Source of the DNA: Tipula vernalis
Taxonomy: Eukaryota; Arthropoda; Insecta; Diptera; Tipulidae
Assembly: GCA_958295665.1 (NCBI GenBank)
Contig: OY282560.1
Span: 186,977,561-187,041,560 of the forward strand
Reading direction: 5' to 3'
DNA: 64,000 nt
A program made the position numbers and the translations under genes. The notes under the pieces were generated by a model, which did not search any database, was not told the origin of the DNA, and saw nothing but the letters and a program-made list of their open reading frames with translations. Positions 54,429 through 62,914 of the stretch are shown here, in pieces (positions within the stretch are counted from its first letter, which is position 1; each line of letters starts with the position of its first letter).

Positions 54429-56875
54429 TAAGCCTGTTCGTCCCGAACAGGACCGAAATTACCTCCTCGGTAGAGCGCCAGCCTCTCTAAATGTACCGTC
54501 ATTGGTTTACCTCCTTGTCCTTTTCTTGTCCTGTAGGGTGCCGTCCATATAGGCTGCACTTTCGCCGATAAATCCCCCTTCTTTTGTTGCGAGTTGTGAT
54601 GCCACACCAGTTGCCCCTCGTGTAATCCCTGGCCATTTGCCCGTATGGCACATCGAGTTCTCATCCAGTCGCCCGACACTCGCACTCTACCTCGCACAAC
54701 TCGGCCCTTCTTATCCAAAGTCTGCTTAACCTGGTGTTCTTTGGTTTCCTCAACAATTGTTTCAGATTTCGATGGCAGCTCCTCGTAATGACTGATTGTT
54801 ACTCGCCTTACTGTTGCATCCGTACCGTTAAACTTAAGTTTCAGCTCGATGTTATCGCTACTCAATATTCCTCGGCCAAAATCCAACACAAAGCCATTCA
54901 TCCTCATGAAGTCCGTTCCCAAAATAACCTCGTCCACAATGTCTGCGACCAGAACTTCGTGTGGGAAAAGAGTTTCGCCGATCCTTATGCTCACGATCTT
55001 TTTCCCTTTAATCATTGCACTCTCCCCATTTGCCATTCTTAATTTTAACCCATCAACCAGCTGCACTGCTCCTGCGATCAAATCTTTCCGAACAATTGTG
55101 TGGGTTGCTCCGGTATCCAGCGTAATAATACACCTCCTCCCATCAACACCGCCCCTAACTGTGACGCTGCTTCCGCCTCGTGCTTCACTCGTAACAGGGA
55201 TGAATGTTATGGGGCAACCAGACGGTGAAGCCAGCTTCGGTTCCTTCAAACTGACTTCTAACCTTTCCACTTTACCGACTGTTGCCATCCGTTCATCCGT
55301 TCCCTGCTCTCCTCTTCGTGCTCTTTCCACGGAAGATGGTAATCCGTGCCGCTTTCCTCCTGCTTCCAAACAATCTCGCGAGATGTGGCCAATCCTGTTA
55401 CACACCCAACATCTTCGCTCGCTGCCTCTAGACCTCTGTCCCGACCGTTCCGTGTTTGCTCGTATAAAAGGTGGCGATCTTCTCTCTCCATGTATTACTT
55501 TCCGACAGTCCATTGAGATGTGACCCAACTTGTCACATTTCCAACACCTAAGCCTGCCTCTTCCGACTGTCGGTACCATTCGCTCCATGCTGCCGTTCTT
55601 GTCTGAGTTCATTTGACGCCTAAATACTGATGGTCTGGTGAAGTTCTGCACAGCCTCGATGGTTAACGCAAACGCAACAGTTTCCGCAAAGGTTGATTTA
55701 GGTGACAACATTACCGCTTTGCGTGTCTCTGGATCTCGAATGCCGTCAATGAATGCGTCAATTTTTAGTCTTTCCATATAATCAGCCGATGTACTGGTAT
55801 GTGCTAGATGTACTAGCCGCTCGATTGCCGATGAAAATTCCTGAAGTGATTCTCCTCCCTTTTGGTAGCGGCTTTTCAATTCCATTCGATAGATTTCACG
55901 CTTGTGGTCACTGCCGTACTTCCTATCCAGCGCCTTCATAATTTCGAGATAACTGTTGCGATCTTTTTCCGGAATTGTTTGTAAGGCCTCCGCTGCTTCA
56001 CCTTTAAGGGCCACTATTAACGCTGCGACAAGATGTTCATCATTCCAACGGTTTTGATTGGCTGCCGTTTCAAATTGAAATTTGAAAATGCCGAAAGATG
56101 ATGTACCGTCGAAGTTTGGTGGTTTTAACTTAACTGATTGAACGGTCTGTACCACTTGCGTCGTTGTTCCACTTGCCTTGACATCAGTTAGATCTTTCTC
56201 GAGACGTTGACATTTTTCCACAACTTGTTGAATCTCCGTTTGCAATTTCTCTTCAACATGTTGAACCTTCCTTTCTAATTTTTCGTCAACCTTTTGAATC
56301 TCCGTCTTAAAATTCGTTTGCAGTTTCTCTATTTCGCCTTGTACATTTGTAGACAATTCCAGAATTTTCTCGTCCGTTCTCTTTTGCCCATCTGCAATTT
56401 GGTCTTTAATTTCTTGGTTAGACTGGTTTATAGTCTCCAACTGTCGCTCATTTGACTGCTCAATTTTCACCATTTGTCGTTTCATTTCTTGATTTGACTG
56501 ATTTTGTTGTTCCATTTCATTCTTAATTTCTTGGTTTGATTGCTCAATTTTCACCATTTGTCGTTCGTTTTGCTGTTTCATTAGACACATCTGTCCTGTC
56601 ATTTGGTTCATAGCAGCTATTAACTGCGACAAATCGAAACTTCCAGAATGTTCTTGTGTCTTTTCGACCAACGGTTGTTTATCTTCTGCTTTCTGCTCTA
56701 AGGTTGCTGCATCCGTTACTTTCTCTCCAAAATCATGATGTTCCGCGTCCAGCCCTTCTTTCTCCATGGCGTCACGTAGTCGCGCTTGTAAAGCTGCTTT
56801 ACCACCATCAGTAGCCAAACCTCGTTTCTCAAGTTCCCTCTTTAATTCTGGCACTTTTAATTCGTTGAGAATCAT
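54428..56875 (-). CDS. Gag-protease-integrase-tail polyprotein, copy C
   Basis: 815 residues from the first ATG; the frame is open seven codons further to GTG. In numbering from that GTG: SAP-like motif 12-44 ([20 protein letters not shown]); coiled coil about 95-240, rich in Gln and Glu; Gag core 255-420; zinc knuckles Cys451-Cys464 and Cys496-Cys509, both complete CX2CX4HX4C; aspartic protease with Asp594-Thr-Gly and ILGTDFM at 658-664; then about 35 residues of linker and the integrase end 754-822 ([23 protein letters not shown]). SAP motifs usually bind DNA; Gag packages RNA; the protease should cut the polyprotein. RT, RNase H and the integrase core are missing, so movement must rely on another element. 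Confidence 0.92.
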   Translation of the reverse strand: MILNELKVPELKRELEKRGLATDGGKAALQARLRDAMEKEGLDAEHHDFGEKVTDAATLEQKAEDKQPLVEKTQEHSGSFDLSQLIAAMNQMTGQMCLMKQQNERQMVKIEQSNQEIKNEMEQQNQSNQEMKRQMVKIEQSNERQLETINQSNQEIKDQIADGQKRTDEKILELSTNVQGEIEKLQTNFKTEIQKVDEKLERKVQHVEEKLQTEIQQVVEKCQRLEKDLTDVKASGTTTQVVQTVQSVKLKPPNFDGTSSFGIFKFQFETAANQNRWNDEHLVAALIVALKGEAAEALQTIPEKDRNSYLEIMKALDRKYGSDHKREIYRMELKSRYQKGGESLQEFSSAIERLVHLAHTSTSADYMERLKIDAFIDGIRDPETRKAVMLSPKSTFAETVAFALTIEAVQNFTRPSVFRRQMNSDKNGSMERMVPTVGRGRLRCWKCDKLGHISMDCRKVIHGERRSPPFIRANTERSGQRSRGSERRCWVCNRIGHISRDCLEAGGKRHGLPSSVERARRGEQGTDERMATVGKVERLEVSLKEPKLASPSGCPITFIPVTSEARGGSSVTVRGGVDGRRCIITLDTGATHTIVRKDLIAGAVQLVDGLKLRMANGESAMIKGKKIVSIRIGETLFPHEVLVADIVDEVILGTDFMRMNGFVLDFGRGILSSDNIELKLKFNGTDATVRRVTISHYEELPSKSETIVEETKEHQVKQTLDKKGRVVRGRVRVSGDWMRTRCAIRANGQGLHEGQLVWHHNSQQKKGDLSAKVQPIWTAPYRTRKGQGGKPMTVHLERLALYRGGNFGPVRDEQA

Positions 56876-56896
56876 TTTCTTTATCTTTTTATTCAC

Positions 56897-56915
56897 AATC
56901 CCACCGCTGTCACCA
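56897..56915 (-). promoter_or_regulatory. tRNA primer-binding site of copy C
   Basis: TGGTGACAGCGGTGGGATT on the minus strand, three bases after the 5' LTR. Its complement ends CCCACCGCTGTCACCA, resembling the 3' end of leucine tRNAs (...CCCACCGCTGCCACCA). The same site is present in the other copies. Confidence 0.7.
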
Positions 56916-56918
56916 AAT

Positions 56919-57412
56919 TGTTACGTTTTTGCCTTGTCAATCAAGGTTCGTATCACTGGATTGTGAATAATACAAAATCAATTTAATTTATCTCCAACGA
57001 ATTTATTAATTTCACAAAATTTATTACAACACAGTTTATCAATCAAAATTCACAAAATCACTTTATATAAATTATTCTCAAATTTTACTGTTCACTTATA
57101 ATTTTTATTTCCACAAAAACACTTTTTAATTCACTTTTTAATTCCTTTTTAATCTTTACTCTTTCGCTTACCAAAAATTACTCTAATCTTACAAGTTTAC
57201 TCTATCGCGTTCCAAATACTAATAATCCAATTCGATCTTGTTCGCCTTTTTATATACACAAACCAAGCTTCTCGAAAGTTCACGACTTTTCCAGTTGGAA
57301 TAGCGTAGAAACATTACGTAACAATTTTTATCATGGAAAATTCCATTTAGTACAGTAAACATTGAGCTATTAGTTTTACTTATTCTATTACACACTAGGT
57401 GTCACCGTCACA
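56919..57412 (-). repeat. 5' LTR of copy C
   Basis: 494 bp, matching the 3' LTR by eye, including the copy-specific TTTTACTGTTCACTTATAAT and TACTCTTTCGCTTACC. Confidence 0.93.
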
Positions 57413-57586
57413 ATAGTTTTAATAACTTACTGAAAATGGACAATTATATCGTCTACACGAATTCGGAGGCTACGGTATAGTTATTTGACGCCAAATGAAT
57501 TTCAGCGCCAATTTTTTAAAAGCAGATTTTTTTTAAACTAAATACGCCTTTTTTTTTTAATTAGAATTTTTATGAATTAAAAATAT

Positions 57587-58082
57587 TGTTACGTTTTTGC
57601 CTTGTCAAATAAGGTTCGTATCACTGGATTGTGAATAAAACCAATTCAATTTAATTTATCTCCAACGAATTTATTTATTTCACAAAATTTATTACAACAC
57701 AGTTTATCAATCCAAATTCACAAAATCACTTTATATAAATTATTCTCAAATTTTACTAATCACTTTTACTTTTTATTTCGCACAAAAACACTTTTTAAAT
57801 CACTTTTTAATTCCTTTTTAATCTTTATACTATCGCTTTCCAAATATTACTAATAATCTTACAAGTTTACACTATCGCGTTCCAAATACGAATAATCCAA
57901 TTCGATCTTGTTCGCCTTTTTATATACACAAACCAAGCTTCTCGAAAGTTCACGACTTTTCCAGTTGGAATAGCGTAGAAACATTACGTAACAATTTTTA
58001 TCATGGAAAATTCCATTTAGTACAGTAAACATTGAGCTATTAGTTTTACTTATTCTATTACACACTAGGTGTCACCGTCACA
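57587..58082 (-). repeat. 3' LTR of copy D
   Basis: 496 bp, TG...CA. It carries the block TAATAATCTTACAAGTTTAC shared with type B and the private AATAAAACCAATTC. Confidence 0.92.
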
Positions 58083-58093
58083 CTACCCCTCAC

Positions 58094-60523
58094 CTAAGCC
58101 TGTTCGTCCCGAACAGGACCAAAATTACCTCCTCTGTAGAGGGCCAGCCTCTCTAAATGTACCGCCATTGGTTTACCTCCTTGTCCTTTTCTTGTCCTGT
58201 AGGGTGCCGTCCATAAAGGCTGCACTTTAGCCGATAAATCCCCCTTCTTTTGTTGCGAGTTGTGAAGCCACACCAATTGCCCCTCGTGTAATCCCTGGCC
58301 ATTTGCCCGTATGGCACATCGAGTTCTCATCCAGTCGCCCGACACTCGCACTCTACCTCGCACAACTCGGCCCTTCTTTTCCAAAGTCTGCTTAACCTGG
58401 TGTTCTTTGGTTTCCTCAACAATTGTTTCAGATTTCGATGGCAGCTCCTCGTAATGACTGATTGTTACTCGCCTTACTGTCGCATCCGTACCGTTAAACT
58501 TAAGTTTCAGCTCGATGTTATCGCTACTCAATATTCCTCGGCCAAAATCCAACACAAAGCCATTCATCCTCATGAAGTCTGTTCCCAAAATGACCTCGTC
58601 CACAATGTCTGCGACTAGAACCTCGTGTGGGAAAAGGGTTTCGCCGATCCTTATGCTCACGATCTTTTTCCCTTTAATCATTGCACTCTCCCCATTTGCC
58701 ATTCTTAATTTTAACCCATCAACTAGCTGCACTGCTCCTGCGATCAAATCTTTCCGAACAATTGTGTGGGTTGCTCCGGTATCCAGCGTAATAATACACC
58801 TCCTCCCATCAACACCGCCCATAACTGTGACGCTGCTTCCGCCTCGTGCTTCACTCGTAACAGGGATGGATGTTATGGGGCAACCAGACGGCGAAGCCAG
58901 CTTCGGTTCCTTCAAACTGACTTCTAACCTTTCCACTTTAGCGACTGTTGCCATCCGTTCATCCGATCCCTGCTCTCCTTTTAGTGCTCTTTTCATAGAA
59001 GTTGGTGATCCGTGCCGCTTTCCCCTTGCTTCCAAACAATCTCGCGAGATGTGGCCAATCCTGTTACATACCCAACATCTTCGCTCGCTGCTTCTAGACC
59101 TTTGTTCCGACCGTTCCGTTTTTACCCGCATAAAAGGTGGCGATCTTCTCTCTCCATGTATTACTTTCCGACAGTCCATTGAGATGTGACCCAACTTGTC
59201 ACATTTCCAACACCTAAGCCTGCCTCTTCCGACTATCGGTACCATTCGCTCCATGCTGCCGTTCTTGTCTGAGTTCATTTGGCGCCTAACTAATGACGGT
59301 CTGGTGAAGTTCTGCACGGCCTCGATCGTTAACGTAAACACAACGGTTTCCGCGAACGTCGCTTTAGGTGACAACATCACCGCCCTGCGTGTCTCTGGAT
59401 CTCGAATGCCGTCAATGAATGCGTCAATTTTAAGCCTTTCCATATAATCGGCCGACGTACCGGTATGTGCTAGATGTACTAATCGCTCGATTGCCGATGA
59501 AAATTCCTGAAGTGATTCTCCTCCCTTTTGGTAGCGGCTTTTCAATTCCATTCGATAGATTTCCCGCTTGTGATCACTGCCGTACTTCCTATCCAGCGCC
59601 TTCATAATTTCGAGATAACTGTTGCGATCTTTTTCCGGAATTGTTTGTAAGGCCTCCGCAGCTTCACCTTTAAGGGCCACTATTAACGCTGCGACACGAT
59701 GTTCGTCGTTCCAATGATTTTGATTGGCTGCCGTCTCAAATTGAAATTTGAAAATGACGAAAGATGTTGTTCCGTCGAATGTTGGTGGCTTTATCTTGAT
59801 TGATTGGACGGTTTGTACCACTTGTGTTGTTGTTCCACTTGCCTTGATATCAGTTAGTTCTTTCTCGAGCCGTTGGCATTTTTCTTCAACCTGCTGAACC
59901 TCCGTTTTGACAAGTTGAACTTCCTTTTGCAGTTTTTGGTCAACCTGTTGAATCTCCATTTGCAGCTTCTCTACTTCGCCGTGTATGTTAGTAGATAATT
60001 CGAGAAGTTTCTCGTCTATTCTCTTATGACCATCAGTAATTTGGCTTTTAATTTCTTCTCCTTGTTTCTCCACCCGGTGTTGAAGTTCTTCGTTTGATTG
60101 TTTCATAGTCTCCAACTGCCGCACATTTTGTTGTTCCATTTCATTCTTAATTTCTTGGTTTGACTGCACTGCTTGTTGCGCCATTTGATTTTTAATTTCT
60201 CCTAGCTGTCGTTCGTTTTGTTGTTTCATTAGACTCATCTGTCCCGTCATCTGGTTCATAGCAGCTATTAACTGCGACAAATCGAAACTTCCAGAATGTT
60301 CTTGTGTCTTTTCGACCAACGGTTGTTTATCTTCTGCTTTCTGCTCTACGGTTGCCGCATCCGTTACTTTCTCTCCAAAATCATGATGTTCCGCGTCCAG
60401 CCCTTCTTTCTCCATGGCATCACGTAGTCGCGCTTGTAAAGCTGCTTTACCACCATCAGTAGCCAAACCCCGTTTCTCTAGTTCTCTTTTTAATTCTGGA
60501 ACTTTTAATTCGTTGAGAATCAT
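58094..60523 (-). CDS. Gag-protease-integrase-tail polyprotein, copy D
   Basis: 809 residues from the first ATG, one uninterrupted frame. Layout as in copy C: SAP-like motif, coiled coil, Gag core (here IKIKPPTFDGTTSFVIFKFQ), two complete zinc knuckles ([14 protein letters not shown] and [14 protein letters not shown]), protease DTGATHTIV, and the integrase end. The coiled-coil segment differs from C in the number and order of QSNQEIK- and QQNERQ-type heptads, so this part expands and contracts between copies. The junction between protease and integrase end is the same, showing one ancestral deletion. Confidence 0.92.
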   Translation of the reverse strand: MILNELKVPELKRELEKRGLATDGGKAALQARLRDAMEKEGLDAEHHDFGEKVTDAATVEQKAEDKQPLVEKTQEHSGSFDLSQLIAAMNQMTGQMSLMKQQNERQLGEIKNQMAQQAVQSNQEIKNEMEQQNVRQLETMKQSNEELQHRVEKQGEEIKSQITDGHKRIDEKLLELSTNIHGEVEKLQMEIQQVDQKLQKEVQLVKTEVQQVEEKCQRLEKELTDIKASGTTTQVVQTVQSIKIKPPTFDGTTSFVIFKFQFETAANQNHWNDEHRVAALIVALKGEAAEALQTIPEKDRNSYLEIMKALDRKYGSDHKREIYRMELKSRYQKGGESLQEFSSAIERLVHLAHTGTSADYMERLKIDAFIDGIRDPETRRAVMLSPKATFAETVVFTLTIEAVQNFTRPSLVRRQMNSDKNGSMERMVPIVGRGRLRCWKCDKLGHISMDCRKVIHGERRSPPFMRVKTERSEQRSRSSERRCWVCNRIGHISRDCLEARGKRHGSPTSMKRALKGEQGSDERMATVAKVERLEVSLKEPKLASPSGCPITSIPVTSEARGGSSVTVMGGVDGRRCIITLDTGATHTIVRKDLIAGAVQLVDGLKLRMANGESAMIKGKKIVSIRIGETLFPHEVLVADIVDEVILGTDFMRMNGFVLDFGRGILSSDNIELKLKFNGTDATVRRVTISHYEELPSKSETIVEETKEHQVKQTLEKKGRVVRGRVRVSGDWMRTRCAIRANGQGLHEGQLVWLHNSQQKKGDLSAKVQPLWTAPYRTRKGQGGKPMAVHLERLALYRGGNFGPVRDEQA

Positions 60524-60566
60524 TTTCTTTATCTTTTTACTCACAATCCCACCGCTGTCACCAATT

Positions 60567-61062
60567 TGTTACGTTTTTGCCTTGTCAAATAAGGTTCGTA
60601 TCACTGGATTGTGAATAAAACCAATTCAATTTAATTTATCTCCAACGAATTTATTTATTTCACAAAATTTATTACAACACAGTTTATCAATCCAAATTCA
60701 CAAAATCACTTTATATAAATTATTCTCAAATTTTACTAATCACTTTTACTTTTTATTTCGCACAAAAACACTTTTTAAATCACTTTTTAATTCCTTTTTA
60801 ATCTTTATACTATCGCTTTCCAAATATTACTAATAATCTTACAAGTTTACACTATCGCGTTCCAAATACGAATAATCCAATTCGATCTTGTTCGCCTTTT
60901 TATATACACAAACCAAGCTTCTCGAAAGTTCACGACTTTTCCAGTTGGAATAGCGTAGAAACATTACGTAACAATTTTTATCATGGAAAATTCCATTTAG
61001 TACAGTAAACATTGAGCTATTAGTTTTACTTATTCTATTACACACTAGGTGTCACCGTCACA
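60567..61062 (-). repeat. 5' LTR of copy D
   Basis: 496 bp, matching 57587-58082 by eye. A primer-binding site follows on the minus strand at 60545-60563. Confidence 0.92.
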
Positions 61063-61236
61063 ATATAAAATAAAAAAGCGCTTTTTTGTAAAATTGTTTG
61101 TTTTCTAAACTACAAAATTAGTACCAAATATGAAAAATTAGTACCAAAATTAGTACCAAATATGAATAAAATCGAGTCGTCCATCTTATAAACATTTTTT
61201 GTACTTTTTTATATGAAAATTAGTACCAAAATATAA

Positions 61237-61355
61237 GCGCTTAAACTGGATATATTAAAAAATGAAATGCGCATTTTCCAAAATATGCGCTTAAACTGGA
61301 TATATTAAAAAAATGAAATGCGCATTTTCCAAAATATGCGCTTAAACGAAATCTG
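61237..61355. repeat. Tandem repeat of a 50-bp unit
   Basis: GCGCTTAAACTGGATATATT, then AAAAAATGAAATGCGCATTT, then TCCAAAATAT occurs at 61237 and 61287, with a partial third copy at 61338. Left of it, TTAGTACCAAA recurs four times (61115-61230). Confidence 0.85.
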
Positions 61356-61699
61356 CATTTTCCAGATATTTATTTTGTTTTATTTTTATTTTATTTTCCA
61401 GGAAAAATAACTAAATGTATCACTGGATTAAAAAAATGAAATGAGCATTTTCCAAAATCTAAGTTGTCAAAATTTCCAAAAATTAGTGCTAATTTATATA
61501 ATAGATGGCACTAATTAGCAAAGACTCAAAAATTTGCTAAACCAAGGAAACAAACATCATTTGATACACTTGTCAAAGAGTTGAACCATTTTAGTACATA
61601 TTGTGTCCAAATTTAGCAATTACTCAAACCATTTTGCATGTTTCCCCATCATTTCCGCTGTATTTAATTTGGCGCCAATGTCGTTTCGTTGACGTAAAA

Positions 61700-62370
61700 T
61701 ATCTATACTTGTTCCCAATTTTTGTCATTAAGATAAAACGGTTGGGCAAGATCGATAAATTTTTGAAAATTATGAAAATCACTTAAAATGTTCAAAACTG
61801 ATGTTACACTATGGCCCTTTTCCAAAATCTCATAGATTTTACCAGGTGTGTGCCAATATTTTCATAAAGTGAACAGGTCAATCTTTCCAAAACAGTTTTT
61901 GTTATTGAGATAAAAAGGATTGGGCATGTTCGACAAATTTTTTGAAAATTGTGAAAAAGGCTAATTGCTGCTACACTATTGCTATTTCCCATAATATCGG
62001 AGATGTTACCAGATGTAGGCCTATATTTCCAAAAAATGGACAAGCTTAGCTTTCCGAAGCGAATCGTTTGTTATAAAGTTAAACTGGTTTTTACAATTTT
62101 CAAAAATATGTCGAACATGCGCAATGCTTTTATCTTAATAATAAAAAAAATGTTAACGGAAAATATGACTTAACCACTTTATGGAAAAATAGGTCCACAC
62201 CTGGTAATATCTCTGAGATTATAGAAAATGACCATATTGTAGCAGCAATTTCAACAGGGTTAGCTTTTTCCACAATTTTCAAAAAATTTTCGAACATGCC
62301 CAACCCGTTTTATCTTAACAATAAAAATCGTTCTTGAAAGCTTGACCTGTCCACTTTATGAAAAAATGTC
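61700..62370. repeat. Satellite-like units of about 180 bp arranged head to head
   Basis: Two units run forward (about 61690-61860 and 61860-62040) and two run inverted (about 62050-62200 and 62200-62370). Landmarks are TTGGGCATGTTCGACAAATT, TTTTTGAAAATTGTGAAAAA, TACCAG(G/A)TGT and CATAAAGTGAACAGGTCAA. The inverted copies show TTTTTCCACAATTTTCAAAA and GAACATGCCCAACC. No ORF is meaningful. Confidence 0.75.
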
Positions 62371-62595
62371 TCTCTCTATATTGTGTTCTGCTGGTTATTT
62401 ACACTTTCTACACTTTTCGTATACTTAAACTTTTCGTTAATTTATGTAGCTACACATTTTGTTAAATATTTCACACCGGTGCTAACAGGAAATAATATTG
62501 TAGAAAAATGGAAATAAATTCGCCAAAAAAATAGAGTTAAAGAGGCATCGAATTAAGGTAGTCGTATTTAACCAGAGGTAACCTATTCTATTACA

Positions 62596-62726
62596 GGACC
62601 CGTATTCTTGAAATTAATCGAAACAAGTCGCCGATATCAAACAATTTAAATTTTCGACTGAAATGACGTATTTCACTAGAAAATCAAGGGCGACTTTTTT
62701 TGATCGAATTTTAAGAATAGCGGCCC
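62596..62726. repeat. MITE-like element of about 130 bp
   Basis: The left end GGACCCGTATTCTTGAAATT, then AATCGAAACAAGTCGCC, is mirrored by GGGCGACTTTTTTTGATCGA, then ATTTTAAGAATAGCGGCCC. The imperfect arms are nearly 40 bp, leaving about 55 bp between. Confidence 0.7.
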
Positions 62727-62775
62727 AGATTTCTCATTTTTACAAAACAGAACGAAAAAATATATTTTGAATGTT

Positions 62776-62914
62776 TCCAATGTCATCGTTGTGTTTATGC
62801 CTCATGTATTGCATTTCCCGGTATATTCCATTTTCAAAGTGTAATTAGGAAAGAAATAATTATAGGAGGCATTGCATTTATAATATGTGTTTGCAATACA
62901 ACGATGACATTGAA
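62776..62914. repeat. MITE-like element of about 140 bp
   Basis: TCCAATGTCATCGTTGTGTT at the left and AATACAACGATGACATTGAA at the right form inverted ends of about 20 bp. Confidence 0.65.

Larger units (their letters stand above)
53923..57412 (-). mobile_element. Short non-autonomous Ty3/mdg-type element, copy C, intact
   Basis: 3490 bp flanked by ATAG on both sides (53919-53922 and 57413-57416). Its two 494-bp LTRs (53923-54416 and 56919-57412) look identical where I compared them, which points to recent insertion. It has a primer-binding site, a purine tract and one long ORF, but no RT, RNase H or integrase core. Confidence 0.93.
57587..61062 (-). mobile_element. Short non-autonomous Ty3/mdg-type element, copy D, intact
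   Basis: 3476 bp flanked by ATAT (57583-57586 and 61063-61066). The LTR pair is 496 bp each and appears identical, sharing the private variants AATAAAACCAATTC and CAATCCAAATTC. It lies only 174 bp from copy C in the same orientation. Organisation is as in copy C. Confidence 0.93.
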
